Made by a program: the position numbers and the translations under genes
In this document: in pieces, positions 8,675 to 19,318 of the stretch
Numbering within the stretch: position 1 is the stretch's first letter
How the letters are laid out: the number at the start of each line of letters is the position of its first letter
Assembly (NCBI GenBank): GCA_036397065.1
Contig: DASWJP010000004.1
Span: 39,192-103,191 of the forward strand
Direction: 5' to 3'
DNA: 64,000 nucleotides
Origin: JAJFGI01 sp036397065
GTDB lineage: Bacteria; Pseudomonadota; Alphaproteobacteria; Kiloniellales; J153
Notes under the pieces: generated by a model
Told to the model about the DNA's origin: nothing
The model's input: only the letters and a program-made list of their open reading frames with translations
Databases searched by the model: none

Positions 8675-10225
8675 ATGGAAACCACAACACTCTTCAGAAC
8701 CGAATTGCTGCAAGTCGCCGATGCGGTCGCGCGCGAGAAAAGCATCGAGCGCGACGAGGTGCTGGAAGCCATGGAGCAAGCCATCTCCAAGGCCGGCCGC
8801 GCCAAGTACGGCCACGAACACGACATCCGCGCCGAGATCGATCGCCGCACCGGCGAAGTACGCCTGCGCCGCTTCCTGGAAGTCAGCGAGGCCCCGGACA
8901 ACGAATTTACCCAACTGTCCTTGGCGGAAGCGCAAAAGCGCCAGCCGGGAATCGAAATGGGCGCCCACATCATCGAGGATCTGCCGCCCATCGACATGGG
9001 CCGCATCGCCGCTCAGACCGCCAAGCAGGTGATCGTGCAGAAGGTGCGCGAGGCCGAGCGTCAGCGGCAGTTCCGCGAATACAAGGATCGCATCGGCGAG
9101 GTCGTCAACGGCATCGTCAAGCGCAACGAGTTCGGCAACGTCACCATCGATCTGGGCCGCGCCGAAGCCATGATGCGCCGCGACGAAGCCTTGCCGCGCG
9201 AGACCTTCCGCACCGGCGACCGGGTACGCGCCTACATTTACGACGTGCGCGAAGAGCCGCGCGGCCCGCAGATCTTTGCCTCGCGCAGCCACCCGCAATT
9301 CATGGCCAAGCTGTTTGCCCAGGAAGTGCCGGAAATCTACGACAACATCATCGAGATCAAGGCGGTCGCCCGCGATCCGGGCAGCCGGGCCAAGATCGCC
9401 GTGATTTCCCGCGATTCCTCCATCGATCCGGTCGGCGCCTGCGTCGGCATGCGCGGCAGCCGCGTCCAGGCGGTGGTCAGCGAGCTGCAGGGCGAAAAGA
9501 TCGACATCATTCCGTGGTCGGCCGATACCGCGACCTTCGTGGTCAACGCCCTGGCGCCCGCCGAGGTGACCAAGGTGGTGCTCGACGAGGAGGCCGGCCG
9601 CATCGAGGTGGTGGTGCCCGACGATCAGCTGTCTCTGGCCATCGGCCGGCGCGGCCAGAACGTGCGCCTGGCCTCGATCCTGACCGGCTGGGATATCGAC
9701 ATCATGACCGAGGACGAGGAGTCCCGGCGCCGCCAGGAGGAGATGAAGGCGCGCTCGCAGCTCTTCATCGAGGCCCTGGATGTGGATGACGTGATTGCCC
9801 ATCTACTGGTGGCGGAAGGCTTCATGACCTTGGAGCAAGTGGCCTTCGTGCCGGTGGAAGAGTTGGCCGAGATCGAGGGCTTCGATGACGACGTGGCGAC
9901 CGAGCTGCGGGCGCGGGCGCGCACCTATCTGGAAGAGTTGAACCGCAAGAACGAAGAGAAGCGGCGCGAGCTTGGCGTTGCCGACGATCTGGCGGGTCTG
10001 GCCGGCCTGAGCCCGGTGGTGCTGGTCAAGCTGGGCGAGAACGGGGTGAAAACCCTGGACGATCTCGCCGATCTGGCCAGCGACGAGTTGATCGACATGC
10101 TCGGCGATCTGGCGCCCGGCGCGGCGGAGGCGGATGCCATCATCATGGCGGCGCGCGCCCACTGGTTCGAGGGCGAAGAGGCGCCGGCCGCCGCCGAGCC
10201 GAGCGAACCGGCACCGGACGCATAA
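8675..10225 (+). CDS. nusA: Transcription termination/antitermination protein NusA
   Basis: RNA-polymerase-associated factor that modulates pausing, termination and antitermination. 516 aa. Domain order: N-terminal RNAP-binding domain (about 1-130), S1 (about 135-200), two KH domains (IGACVGMRGSRVQAV-type block near 250 and LAIGRRGQNVRLA near 320), then two acidic C-terminal repeat units (about 365-500). The C-terminus is rich in Glu/Ala/Pro. The leader upstream of rimP contains a factor-sensitive-looking terminator, so NusA could act on its own operon; that is inference. Confidence 0.96.
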   Translation: METTTLFRTELLQVADAVAREKSIERDEVLEAMEQAISKAGRAKYGHEHDIRAEIDRRTGEVRLRRFLEVSEAPDNEFTQLSLAEAQKRQPGIEMGAHIIEDLPPIDMGRIAAQTAKQVIVQKVREAERQRQFREYKDRIGEVVNGIVKRNEFGNVTIDLGRAEAMMRRDEALPRETFRTGDRVRAYIYDVREEPRGPQIFASRSHPQFMAKLFAQEVPEIYDNIIEIKAVARDPGSRAKIAVISRDSSIDPVGACVGMRGSRVQAVVSELQGEKIDIIPWSADTATFVVNALAPAEVTKVVLDEEAGRIEVVVPDDQLSLAIGRRGQNVRLASILTGWDIDIMTEDEESRRRQEEMKARSQLFIEALDVDDVIAHLLVAEGFMTLEQVAFVPVEELAEIEGFDDDVATELRARARTYLEELNRKNEEKRRELGVADDLAGLAGLSPVVLVKLGENGVKTLDDLADLASDELIDMLGDLAPGAAEADAIIMAARAHWFEGEEAPAAAEPSEPAPDA

Positions 10226-10234
10226 GGTCAGGCC

Positions 10235-10879
10235 ATGACGGTCGCGCTCATGTCCACCGGCACGCCGATGGCTCGAGAAGAAGGGCCGGAGCGGCGTTGT
10301 CTGGCCAGCGGCGCGGTGCGGCCCAAGTGCGAGCTGATTCGCTTCGTCGTCGGACCGGACGGCAGCGTAGTGCCGGATGTGGACGGGCGCCTGCCCGGCC
10401 GCGGTTTGTGGCTGACGGCGCAACGCGATATGATAGACCGCGCCTGCGCCCGCAATCTGTTCGCCAAGGCGGCGCGGGCGCCGGCACGGGCCCCCGCCGA
10501 TCTGGCGGATCAGGTGGAGCGGCTGCTGCGCCGCCGCTGTCTGGACTTGCTGGGATTGGCGCGGCGCGGTGGCGCGGTGGCCGGTGGTTTCGATGCGGCA
10601 TCGGCCTGGTTGGGCAACGGTGCCGCGGCCCTTCTCCTGCAGGCCGAGGATGCGGCGGAAGGCGGGCGCGGCAAGTTGCGCGCCCTGGCGCGGGCGCACG
10701 GTGTGCCGGTCGTCGAGATCTTCGCCGCCGCGGACTTGGGCCGTGCGCTGGGGCGCGAGGCGTTGGTTCATGTGGCCGTGGCCGCGGGCGGCATCGCCAC
10801 GCGTCTGCGCGAGGCGTTGGCACGGCTTGACGGACTCCGCGGCGGATCGCCGCCGGTGACACCCGGAAGTGCGGATTGA
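10235..10879 (+). CDS. ylxR: YlxR (RNase P modulator-like) / L7Ae-like RNA-binding protein
   Basis: 214 aa. The N-terminal YlxR/DUF448 domain (about residues 15-90) carries the ERRCLASGAV and LPGRGLWL motifs. The second half (about 105-190) resembles the L7Ae/L30e RNA-binding fold, with LDLLGLARRGGAVAGG and ALLLQAEDAA. This fused form is usual in alphaproteobacteria. In Firmicutes YlxR binds RNase P and the L7Ae-like YlxQ is separate. A suitable AAGGTCAGG precedes the ATG at 10235. It lies between nusA and infB, as is usual. Confidence 0.9.
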   Translation: MTVALMSTGTPMAREEGPERRCLASGAVRPKCELIRFVVGPDGSVVPDVDGRLPGRGLWLTAQRDMIDRACARNLFAKAARAPARAPADLADQVERLLRRRCLDLLGLARRGGAVAGGFDAASAWLGNGAAALLLQAEDAAEGGRGKLRALARAHGVPVVEIFAAADLGRALGREALVHVAVAAGGIATRLREALARLDGLRGGSPPVTPGSAD

Positions 10880-10907
10880 GTTTACATAAGGTAGGCCTGG
10901 AACATAG

Positions 10908-13493
10908 ATGACCACGAGCAAGGAAAATGAGCCGCAAAAGAAGCCGCTGCGGCTGAACCGGCCGGGCACGCTCGAGCTGAAGAAGACCGTCGAGACCGGC
11001 CAGGTCCGGCAAAGCTTCAGCCATGGCCGGTCGAAGGCGGTCACCGTCGAGGTCAAGCGCTCACGCACCTTCGCGCCCGGCGCCGGCGGCGGCATGACCG
11101 AGGTCACCGAATCCCGTCAGGCGGCCGAGCGGGCCCTGGCGGAAACCCGCGCCACGCCGGAGGATATCGGCAAGGAGCTGCGTGGCCTGACCCCCAGCGA
11201 ACGGGCCACCCGGGTGCAGGCGCTCGAACAATCGCGCCAGGACGAAGAAGATCGCCGGGCCGCCGATCTGGAGGCCGAAACGCAGTCCGCGGCCGAAGCC
11301 AAGCGCCGCGCCGAAGCGCCGCCCCCCGTCGAACCGGCTGACACAACGGCCGAAGCGCAACCGTCCGGATCAGAGGCTGTACCGGCGCCGGCGCCCGGGG
11401 GCGTTCCCGTGGGCGCCATCGAGCTTCCGGTCGAGGCCCCGACTCGCGATGTCTCGGCGCGCATGAAGACGGAAGAGGCCGAGGAGCCGAGCAAACGCCG
11501 GCACGATGCGGATGCGGACGACGAGACCACGGGCCGGGTCAAGCGCAAGGCGGCGGCGGTGCTCAAGCCGACACCGCGGCGTGGCGGCGACGAACGGCGC
11601 CGGCACGGCAAACTGACCATCAGCCAGGCGCTGGAAGGCGGCGACGGGCGGCAGCGATCGCTCGCCTCGGTGCGCCGGCAGCGGGAAAAAATGCGCGCCG
11701 TGCCGACCAAGCATGCGCACCAGCCGCCGCTGCGGGTCATTCGAGAGGTCACCATTCCGGAGACGATCACCGTTCAGGAGTTGGCCAATCGCATGGCCAC
11801 GCGCGGCGCCGAGGTGGTCAAGACCCTGATGAACATGGACGTCATGGCGACCATCAATCAGGTGATCGATGCCGACACGGCGGAGCTGGTGGTCGCCGAA
11901 TTCGGCCACAAGGCCAAACGTGTGGCCGCCGCGGATGTGGAGGTGGGCATGCGCGGCGCGCCCGACGAAGAAGGCGCCATGGAGCCGCGGCCGCCGGTGG
12001 TCACCGTGATGGGCCATGTGGACCATGGCAAGACGTCGCTGCTCGATGCCCTGCGCCAGACCGATGTGGCCGCCCAGGAAGCCGGCGGGATCACCCAGCA
12101 CATCGGCGCCTATCAGGTCACCCTGGCCTCGGGCCAGAAGATCACCTTCATCGATACCCCCGGACACGCGGCCTTTACCGAGATGCGGGCCCGCGGCGCC
12201 AACATCACCGATATCGTGGTCCTGGTGGTCGCCGCCGACGACGGCATCATGGAACAGACCAAGGAAGCCATCAATCACGCCAAGGCGGCGGGGGTGCCCA
12301 TGGTCGTGGCCATCAACAAGATGGACCGCCCGGACGCCGATGCGAACCGGGTGAAGAACGAGCTGCTCCAGCACGAGCTGGTGGTCGAGGACATGGGCGG
12401 CGATCTGCTGGCCATCGAGGTTTCGGCCAAGGAGCGCACCAATCTGGATAAGCTGGAGGAAGCTATTTTGCTTCAAGCCGAGCTTCTGGAGCTGAATGCC
12501 AATCCGAACCGCAACGCCGAGGGCGCCATCATCGAGGCCAAGCTGGAGCGCGGCCGCGGTGCCGTGGCCACCGTGTTGGTGCAGCGCGGCACCCTGCGGG
12601 TCGGCGATATTTTCGTCGCCGGCAGCGAGTGGGGCCGGGTGCGGGCGCTGATCAACGACCGCGGCGAAATGATCCAGGAAGCCGGCCCCTCGATGCCGGT
12701 GGAGGTGCTTGGCCTCAATGGCTCGCCGCTGGCCGGCGACGAGCTCACGGTGGTCGAAAGCGAGTCGCGGGCCCGCGACATCGCCGCCTTCCGGCAACGG
12801 GAACGGCGCGAGCTTGAGATCGCCACCACGGGCCGCGGCACGGTGGAGCAGATGCTCACCCGGATCAAGGAAGGCGAGGCGCGGCTGATGCCCGTGGTCA
12901 TCAAGTCCGACGTGCACGGCTCGCTCGAGGCGATCGTCAACAGCCTGGAGAAAATGGGCACCGACGAGGTGAAAGCCCAGATTCTGCATGCCGGCGTCGG
13001 CGGCATCAACGAGTCCGATGTGACCTTGGCGCGGGCCGCCAATGCCATGATCATCGGCTTCAATGTGCGCGCCAATCCACAAGCCCGCGAAATGGCCCGA
13101 CGCGACAATATCAACATCCATTACTACTCGATCATCTACAATGTGGTCGATGACGTGAAGGCGGCGCTTTCGGGCATGTTGGCGCCGACGCGGCGGGAAA
13201 ACTTCCTCGGCTACGCGGAAATCCGCGAGGTCTTCAGCACCAGCAAGACCGGCAAGGTCGCCGGCTGCATGGTCACCGAGGGCATGGTCAAGCGCGGCGC
13301 CAAGGTGCGCCTGCTGCGCGACGATGTGGTCATCCACGACGGCACGCTGAAAACCCTGCGCCGGTTCAAGGACGAGGTGCGGGAGGTCAAGGAAGGCTAT
13401 GAATGCGGCATGGCCTTCGAGAACTACAGCGACATCCAGACCGGCGACCGCATCGAGTGCTATGAGGTTGAGGAGGTGGCGCGCGCCCTGTGA
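10908..13493 (+). CDS. infB: Translation initiation factor IF-2
   Basis: GTPase that brings fMet-tRNA to the 30S subunit and promotes subunit joining. 861 aa. The N-terminus holds a short IF2-associated block (KKPLRLNRPGTLELKKTVE). A long charged low-complexity stretch follows (about 60-260), then the IF2_N module near 285-340. The G domain shows GHVDHGKTSLLD (about 367-378), DTPGHAAF and NKMDR. Domains II-IV follow, ending with the fMet-tRNA-binding C2 domain. The stop overlaps the possible GTG start of rbfA. Confidence 0.97.
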   Translation: MTTSKENEPQKKPLRLNRPGTLELKKTVETGQVRQSFSHGRSKAVTVEVKRSRTFAPGAGGGMTEVTESRQAAERALAETRATPEDIGKELRGLTPSERATRVQALEQSRQDEEDRRAADLEAETQSAAEAKRRAEAPPPVEPADTTAEAQPSGSEAVPAPAPGGVPVGAIELPVEAPTRDVSARMKTEEAEEPSKRRHDADADDETTGRVKRKAAAVLKPTPRRGGDERRRHGKLTISQALEGGDGRQRSLASVRRQREKMRAVPTKHAHQPPLRVIREVTIPETITVQELANRMATRGAEVVKTLMNMDVMATINQVIDADTAELVVAEFGHKAKRVAAADVEVGMRGAPDEEGAMEPRPPVVTVMGHVDHGKTSLLDALRQTDVAAQEAGGITQHIGAYQVTLASGQKITFIDTPGHAAFTEMRARGANITDIVVLVVAADDGIMEQTKEAINHAKAAGVPMVVAINKMDRPDADANRVKNELLQHELVVEDMGGDLLAIEVSAKERTNLDKLEEAILLQAELLELNANPNRNAEGAIIEAKLERGRGAVATVLVQRGTLRVGDIFVAGSEWGRVRALINDRGEMIQEAGPSMPVEVLGLNGSPLAGDELTVVESESRARDIAAFRQRERRELEIATTGRGTVEQMLTRIKEGEARLMPVVIKSDVHGSLEAIVNSLEKMGTDEVKAQILHAGVGGINESDVTLARAANAMIIGFNVRANPQAREMARRDNINIHYYSIIYNVVDDVKAALSGMLAPTRRENFLGYAEIREVFSTSKTGKVAGCMVTEGMVKRGAKVRLLRDDVVIHDGTLKTLRRFKDEVREVKEGYECGMAFENYSDIQTGDRIECYEVEEVARAL

Positions 13494-13987
13494 TCGGGCG
13501 GCCCACTGAAAGGCACGTGAGCGGACCCTCCAAATCTACGCGGCGCCGGTCCGGCGGTCCGAACCAGCGGCGGCTGCGCCTCGGCGAAGAATTGCGCCAT
13601 GCCCTGGCGCGCATCCTGGCCCGCGCCCGGCTCGACGATCCGGCCCTGGCCGATATCAGCCATACGGTGACCGAGGTGCGCCTCAGCCCGGATCTCAAGG
13701 CGGCGACCGTTTATGTCGTGCCCTTGGGAGGGGGCGGGGATGCTAACAAGGCGCAAGGCGCCCTGGCCGCGCTCAACCGGTCGGCCGGGTTCTTTCGCGG
13801 CCAGCTGGCCCAGGAGGTGACCTTGCGCCATTGCCCGCGCCTGGCCTTCGCGGCGGACCGCTCGTTCGATCAGGCCAGCCGGGTGCAGGCGATCCTCGAT
13901 CGGCCGCACGTGCGCCAGGATCTCAGGCCGGCTCCGGAGGCGGATGCGGAAGAAGACGATGCGCTGGACCAGGACGATGAGGCGTAA
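13490..13987 (+). CDS. rbfA: 30S ribosome-binding factor RbfA
   Basis: Small KH-fold factor for 30S maturation and cold adaptation. 165 aa from GTG 13490, which overlaps the infB stop. GTG 13517, with GAAAGG just upstream, is an equally good start and would give 156 aa. The family core is QRRLRLGEELRHALARIL, then ISHTVTEVRLSPDLKAATVYV. The C-terminus has an acidic tail rich in Asp/Glu. Confidence 0.93.
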   Translation: MIGRPTERHVSGPSKSTRRRSGGPNQRRLRLGEELRHALARILARARLDDPALADISHTVTEVRLSPDLKAATVYVVPLGGGGDANKAQGALAALNRSAGFFRGQLAQEVTLRHCPRLAFAADRSFDQASRVQAILDRPHVRQDLRPAPEADAEEDDALDQDDEA

Positions 13988-13992
13988 GAACC

Positions 13993-14916
13993 ATGGCGCG
14001 TAAGCAAAAGGGCCAGATCGTCAACGGCTGGGTGGTCGTCGACAAGCCCCTGGGTCTCACCTCGACCCAGGTGATCGGCCGCCTGCGCCGGGTCTTCGAT
14101 CCGCGCAAGATCGGCCACGGCGGCACCTTGGACCCGCTGGCCACCGGCCTGCTGCCGATCGCCATGGGCGAGGCGACCAAGACCGTCAGCTACATCATGG
14201 ACGGGCGCAAACGCTATACCTTCACCGTGCGCTGGGGCGAGGCGACCGCCACCGACGATGCGGAAGGCCCGGTGGTCGAATGGTCGGACCGGCGGCCCAC
14301 GACGGCCGAGATTACGGCGGTGCTGCCCGCCTTCGTCGGCCTCATAGACCAGGTGCCGCCCCAGTTTTCGGCCATCAAGGTGGCCGGCCAGCGGGCCTAC
14401 GACAAGGCGCGGGCCAGCGAGGTCTTCACCCTGGAATCCCGTCCGGTGCGGATTTTCGCGCTCTCTCTGACCGAGGCCGGCGCGGAGACCGCCAGTTTTC
14501 AGGTCGACTGCGGCAAGGGGGCCTACATGCGCTCCCTGGCCCGGGATCTGGGCCGGGCCCTGGGCACCTGTGCCCACATTGTGGCCCTGCGGCGGACCGC
14601 CGTCGGACCGTTCACCGAGGACCATGCGATTTCTCTGGAGTCGCTGGAGGCCCTGGGGCATAGTGCCGCCGCTTCCGGGCCCTTGCTTCCGCTCGAGACC
14701 GCGCTGGACGACATCCCGGCCCTGGCCTTGACGGAAGCCGAGGCGAATTGCCTTCGGCGCGGCCAAGCGGTGTCCATGATGGCCCGCATCAACCGCGCCA
14801 GGATCGAGGCATTCGACAACGGATCGATCGTCTATGCCACCCATGGCGGTAAGCCGGTGGCCTTGGCCCGTTACGACGCGGGCGATATTCGCCCGGTCCG
14901 TGTACTCAACCCTTAG
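13993..14916 (+). CDS. truB: tRNA pseudouridine(55) synthase TruB
   Basis: Converts U55 of tRNA to pseudouridine. 307 aa. Visible motifs are VVDKPLGLTSTQV (about 17-29) and the catalytic block GHGGTLDPLATGLLPIAMG near residues 42-60, with the nucleophilic Asp in TLDP. Later come RRYTFTVRWG-like and GAYMRSLARDLG blocks. It starts five bases after rbfA and is followed 21 bases later by rpsO, the usual truB-rpsO-pnp order. Confidence 0.96.
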   Translation: MARKQKGQIVNGWVVVDKPLGLTSTQVIGRLRRVFDPRKIGHGGTLDPLATGLLPIAMGEATKTVSYIMDGRKRYTFTVRWGEATATDDAEGPVVEWSDRRPTTAEITAVLPAFVGLIDQVPPQFSAIKVAGQRAYDKARASEVFTLESRPVRIFALSLTEAGAETASFQVDCGKGAYMRSLARDLGRALGTCAHIVALRRTAVGPFTEDHAISLESLEALGHSAAASGPLLPLETALDDIPALALTEAEANCLRRGQAVSMMARINRARIEAFDNGSIVYATHGGKPVALARYDAGDIRPVRVLNP

Positions 14917-14937
14917 ACTCGAGGAACCAGGATACCG

Positions 14938-15207
14938 ATGTCGATAACTGCTGAACGCAAAGGCGAGGTCGTTCGCGAATACGCGACCCACGACGGCGAT
15001 ACGGGATCGCCGGAGGTGCAGGTTGCGATTCTATCAGAGCGAATCAAGAACCTGACCGATCATCTGCAGGTTCACAAAAAGGATTTTCATTCTCGGCGCG
15101 GCCTGTTGATCATGGTCGGACAGCGTCGGCGGCTCCTGGATTACGTCAAGAAACAGGACCAGCCCCGCTACGAAGGCTTGATCGAACGGTTGGGGCTCCG
15201 CCGATAG
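14938..15207 (+). CDS. rpsO: 30S ribosomal protein S15
   Basis: 89 aa, the standard length. S15 binds the 16S rRNA central domain. Conserved features are the N-terminal helix followed by THDGDTGSPEVQVAILSERI, the LQVHKKDFHSRRGLL block and VGQRRRLLDYVK. GAGGAACCAGG precedes the ATG. It is followed by a 280-base structured leader and pnp. Confidence 0.97.
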   Translation: MSITAERKGEVVREYATHDGDTGSPEVQVAILSERIKNLTDHLQVHKKDFHSRRGLLIMVGQRRRLLDYVKKQDQPRYEGLIERLGLRR

Positions 15208-15244
15208 GCTGGCTGTGCCGTGGCAGCGCAATGCCATCGCCGAG

Positions 15245-15422
15245 AACCGGTTTGAGGCCGGTTGCAAGCGGTGCGCATGCTTATCGCGGCAGGTTGGCAG
15301 AGCGACAAGACGATCATCAAACTCCTCACCATACGACGACACCGCGGACCGACCGGCGCGGTGTCGATGAACAAAGGCCGGGCCGACGCAAGGGGCGATG
15401 CCGGGCGCGTGATGTCACGCGC
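15245..15422 (+). promoter_or_regulatory. Structured rpsO-pnp intergenic leader
   Basis: Three inverted repeats lie in the 280-base gap. The first is AACCGG/CCGGTT (15245-15250 with 15258-15263). The second is a 10-bp CGACACCGCG/CGCGGTGTCG stem (15337-15346 with 15357-15366). The third is GCGCGTG/CACGCGC with an ATGT loop (15405-15411 with 15416-15422). None has a T run, so they are not intrinsic terminators. In E. coli the pnp leader is cut by RNase III and mediates PNPase autoregulation; the second stem is a candidate for that role here, by inference. Confidence 0.5.
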
Positions 15423-15487
15423 AGGAACGCCCTTTACGCGGGTCCGGTCATGGCAATCCGGTCGTTTGCTGGAAGGACTAACGGACT

Positions 15488-17602
<2,115 letters not shown>

Positions 17603-17648
17603 GCCGCCCCCGCCGGCCAATTTATGCCGGCGGTATCGCGACGAATCA

Positions 17649-17683
17649 AACGGGTGGCAGCGCGTGCGTTGCCGCCCGTTTTT
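17649..17683 (+). terminator. Intrinsic terminator after pnp
   Basis: AACGGGTGGCAGCGC (17649-17663) pairs along 15 positions, with two G-U pairs, with GCGTTGCCGCCCGTT (17666-17680), and runs into T5. The innermost pair must open because only two bases separate the arms. A second, U-less hairpin, CCGCCGGC/GCCGGCGG (17610-17617 with 17626-17633), lies just after the pnp stop. Confidence 0.85.
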
Positions 17684-17715
17684 CGAAACACGGCACGAAG
17701 GACGGCGGCGACAAG

Positions 17716-18450
17716 ATGCTTCTCCTGCCCCGTGTGATGGGCCATCGCGGCGCCGCGGCCCTGGCGCCGGAAAATACCCTGGGCGGTTTCCGCCGGGCCG
17801 CGGCCACGGGCGCCGGCTGGGTCGAATTCGACGTCATGCTCACCGGCGATGGCGTGCCGGTTCTCTTTCACGACGACAATCTGAAGCGCATCACCGGCCG
17901 CGACGCGCTGATGGCCGAAACGCCGTACAGCGTGGTGCGCACCCTCGATGCCGGGACCTGGTTCGCGCCCGACTTCGCCGGCGAGCGGATTGCCACCCTG
18001 GAGGCGGCCATCGCGCTGCTGGCCGCGTTGCATCTCTCCGCCAACATCGAAATCAAGCCGACCCCCGGGCGCGATCGGGAAACCGCCGCCGCCATCGCCG
18101 ATGTGCTTACGCGATGCTGGCCGGCCAAAGCTCCGCCGCCGCTCGTCAGCAGTTTCAGCCGCGAGGCCCTGGCGGTGATGCACGAACGGGCGCCGGCCAT
18201 ACCGCGCGGCTGGCTCTGCATGCGCCTGCCGCGCAATTGGCTGGCGGTGGCCCGCGGCTTGGAGTGCGCTACCGTGCATGTGGCCGGCCGGTGGCTCACC
18301 GCCAAGCGGGCGGCACGCATCAAGGCCGCCGGCTATGGCCTGGCCGCGTTCACCATCAACGATCCGAAACGGGCGCGCACGCTACTCGGCTGGGGGGTAG
18401 ACAGCATCATCACCGATTCACCCGACGTGATGATCGAAGCCCTCGGTTAA
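17716..18450 (+). CDS. ugpQ: Glycerophosphodiester phosphodiesterase
   Basis: Hydrolyses glycerophosphodiesters to glycerol-3-phosphate and an alcohol; no signal peptide is seen, so it is probably cytosolic. 244 aa, TIM-barrel family. The metal/catalytic motifs are GHRGAAALAPENTLGGF (about 10-26), VEFDVMLTGDGVPVLFHDD (Glu-x-Asp and His) and IEIKPTPG. It stands alone after the pnp terminator and converges with fabI, whose stop overlaps its stop region by four bases. Confidence 0.92.
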   Translation: MLLLPRVMGHRGAAALAPENTLGGFRRAAATGAGWVEFDVMLTGDGVPVLFHDDNLKRITGRDALMAETPYSVVRTLDAGTWFAPDFAGERIATLEAAIALLAALHLSANIEIKPTPGRDRETAAAIADVLTRCWPAKAPPPLVSSFSREALAVMHERAPAIPRGWLCMRLPRNWLAVARGLECATVHVAGRWLTAKRAARIKAAGYGLAAFTINDPKRARTLLGWGVDSIITDSPDVMIEALG

Positions 18451-19271
18451 TTGCCGTTCTGGTCCTGCGGCAGGTTCAGGCGCCGCGGCGAGGGAATCCC
18501 GATGGTGTTATAGCCGCCGTCCACGTGGTGGATCTCGCCGGTGACCCCCTGGGACAAGGGGGACAGCAGATACAAACCGGCGTTGCCGACCTCCTCGAGC
18601 AAAACGTTGCGGCGCAGCGGCGCATGATCCCGGCTCCAGCGATAGACGAAGCGGGCATCGGCGATGGCCGAGCCCGCCAGGGTGCGCAGCGGCCCGGCGG
18701 AGATGGCATTGACCCGCACCCCCTGGCCGCCGAGATCGACCGCCAGATAGCGCACGCTCGCCTCCAGTGCCGCCTTGGCCACGCCCATGACGTTGTAGTT
18801 CGGCGTGACCCGCTCGGCGCCCAGATAGGTCAGGGTCAGCAGACTGCCACCCTGGCGCATCAGGGGCGCGGCCCCGCGCGCGACGGCGGTGAAGGAGTAG
18901 CAGGAAATCAGCAGGGTCTTTGAGAAGTTGCGCCGGCTGGTATCCAGATAGCGGCCTTTCAGTTCCTCCTTGTCGGAATAGGCGACCGCATGAACGACGA
19001 AGTCCAAGCTGCCCCACGCCTCGCCGATGAGCCCGAAGACAGAATCGATTTGCGCCGGATCCGCGACGTCGCAGGCCAGCACCAGCTTCGAGCCGACGGA
19101 GTCGGCCAGCGGCCGCACCCGGCGTTCGAAGGCCTCGCCCTGATAAGTGAAGGCCAGCTCGGCGCCGTGCTGGCTGAGGCTGGTGGCCAGGCCCCAGGCG
19201 ATGGAGCGGTCATTGGCGACGCCCATAATGAGGCCGCGCTTGCCGGCCATCAACGCGCTGTTCGCCGTCAC
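18447..19271 (-). CDS. fabI: Enoyl-[acyl-carrier-protein] reductase (NADH) FabI
   Basis: Last reductive step of fatty acid elongation. 274 aa from a GTG at 19271, chosen because AGGGAG lies six bases upstream and family homology (MAGKRGLIMGVANDRSIAWG) begins a few residues later; ATG 19316 is an alternative. The catalytic Tyr-x6-Lys is visible in YNVMGVAK (about 156-163 in the usual numbering). The cofactor loop is GVANDRSIAWG. It is the third gene of the leftward fabA-fabB-fabI operon. This is the classic triclosan-target family. Confidence 0.95.
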   Translation of the reverse strand: MTANSALMAGKRGLIMGVANDRSIAWGLATSLSQHGAELAFTYQGEAFERRVRPLADSVGSKLVLACDVADPAQIDSVFGLIGEAWGSLDFVVHAVAYSDKEELKGRYLDTSRRNFSKTLLISCYSFTAVARGAAPLMRQGGSLLTLTYLGAERVTPNYNVMGVAKAALEASVRYLAVDLGGQGVRVNAISAGPLRTLAGSAIADARFVYRWSRDHAPLRRNVLLEEVGNAGLYLLSPLSQGVTGEIHHVDGGYNTIGIPSPRRLNLPQDQNGN

Positions 19272-19318
19272 GCCGTTCTCCCTGTCGATCTCGTGTGCCG
19301 GCGATGGCGCCGGCATCT

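Noticed and set aside
10235..10879. YlxR-L7Ae fusion as a novelty
   Set aside because: This two-domain arrangement is usual in alphaproteobacteria, so it is annotated but not reported as a finding.
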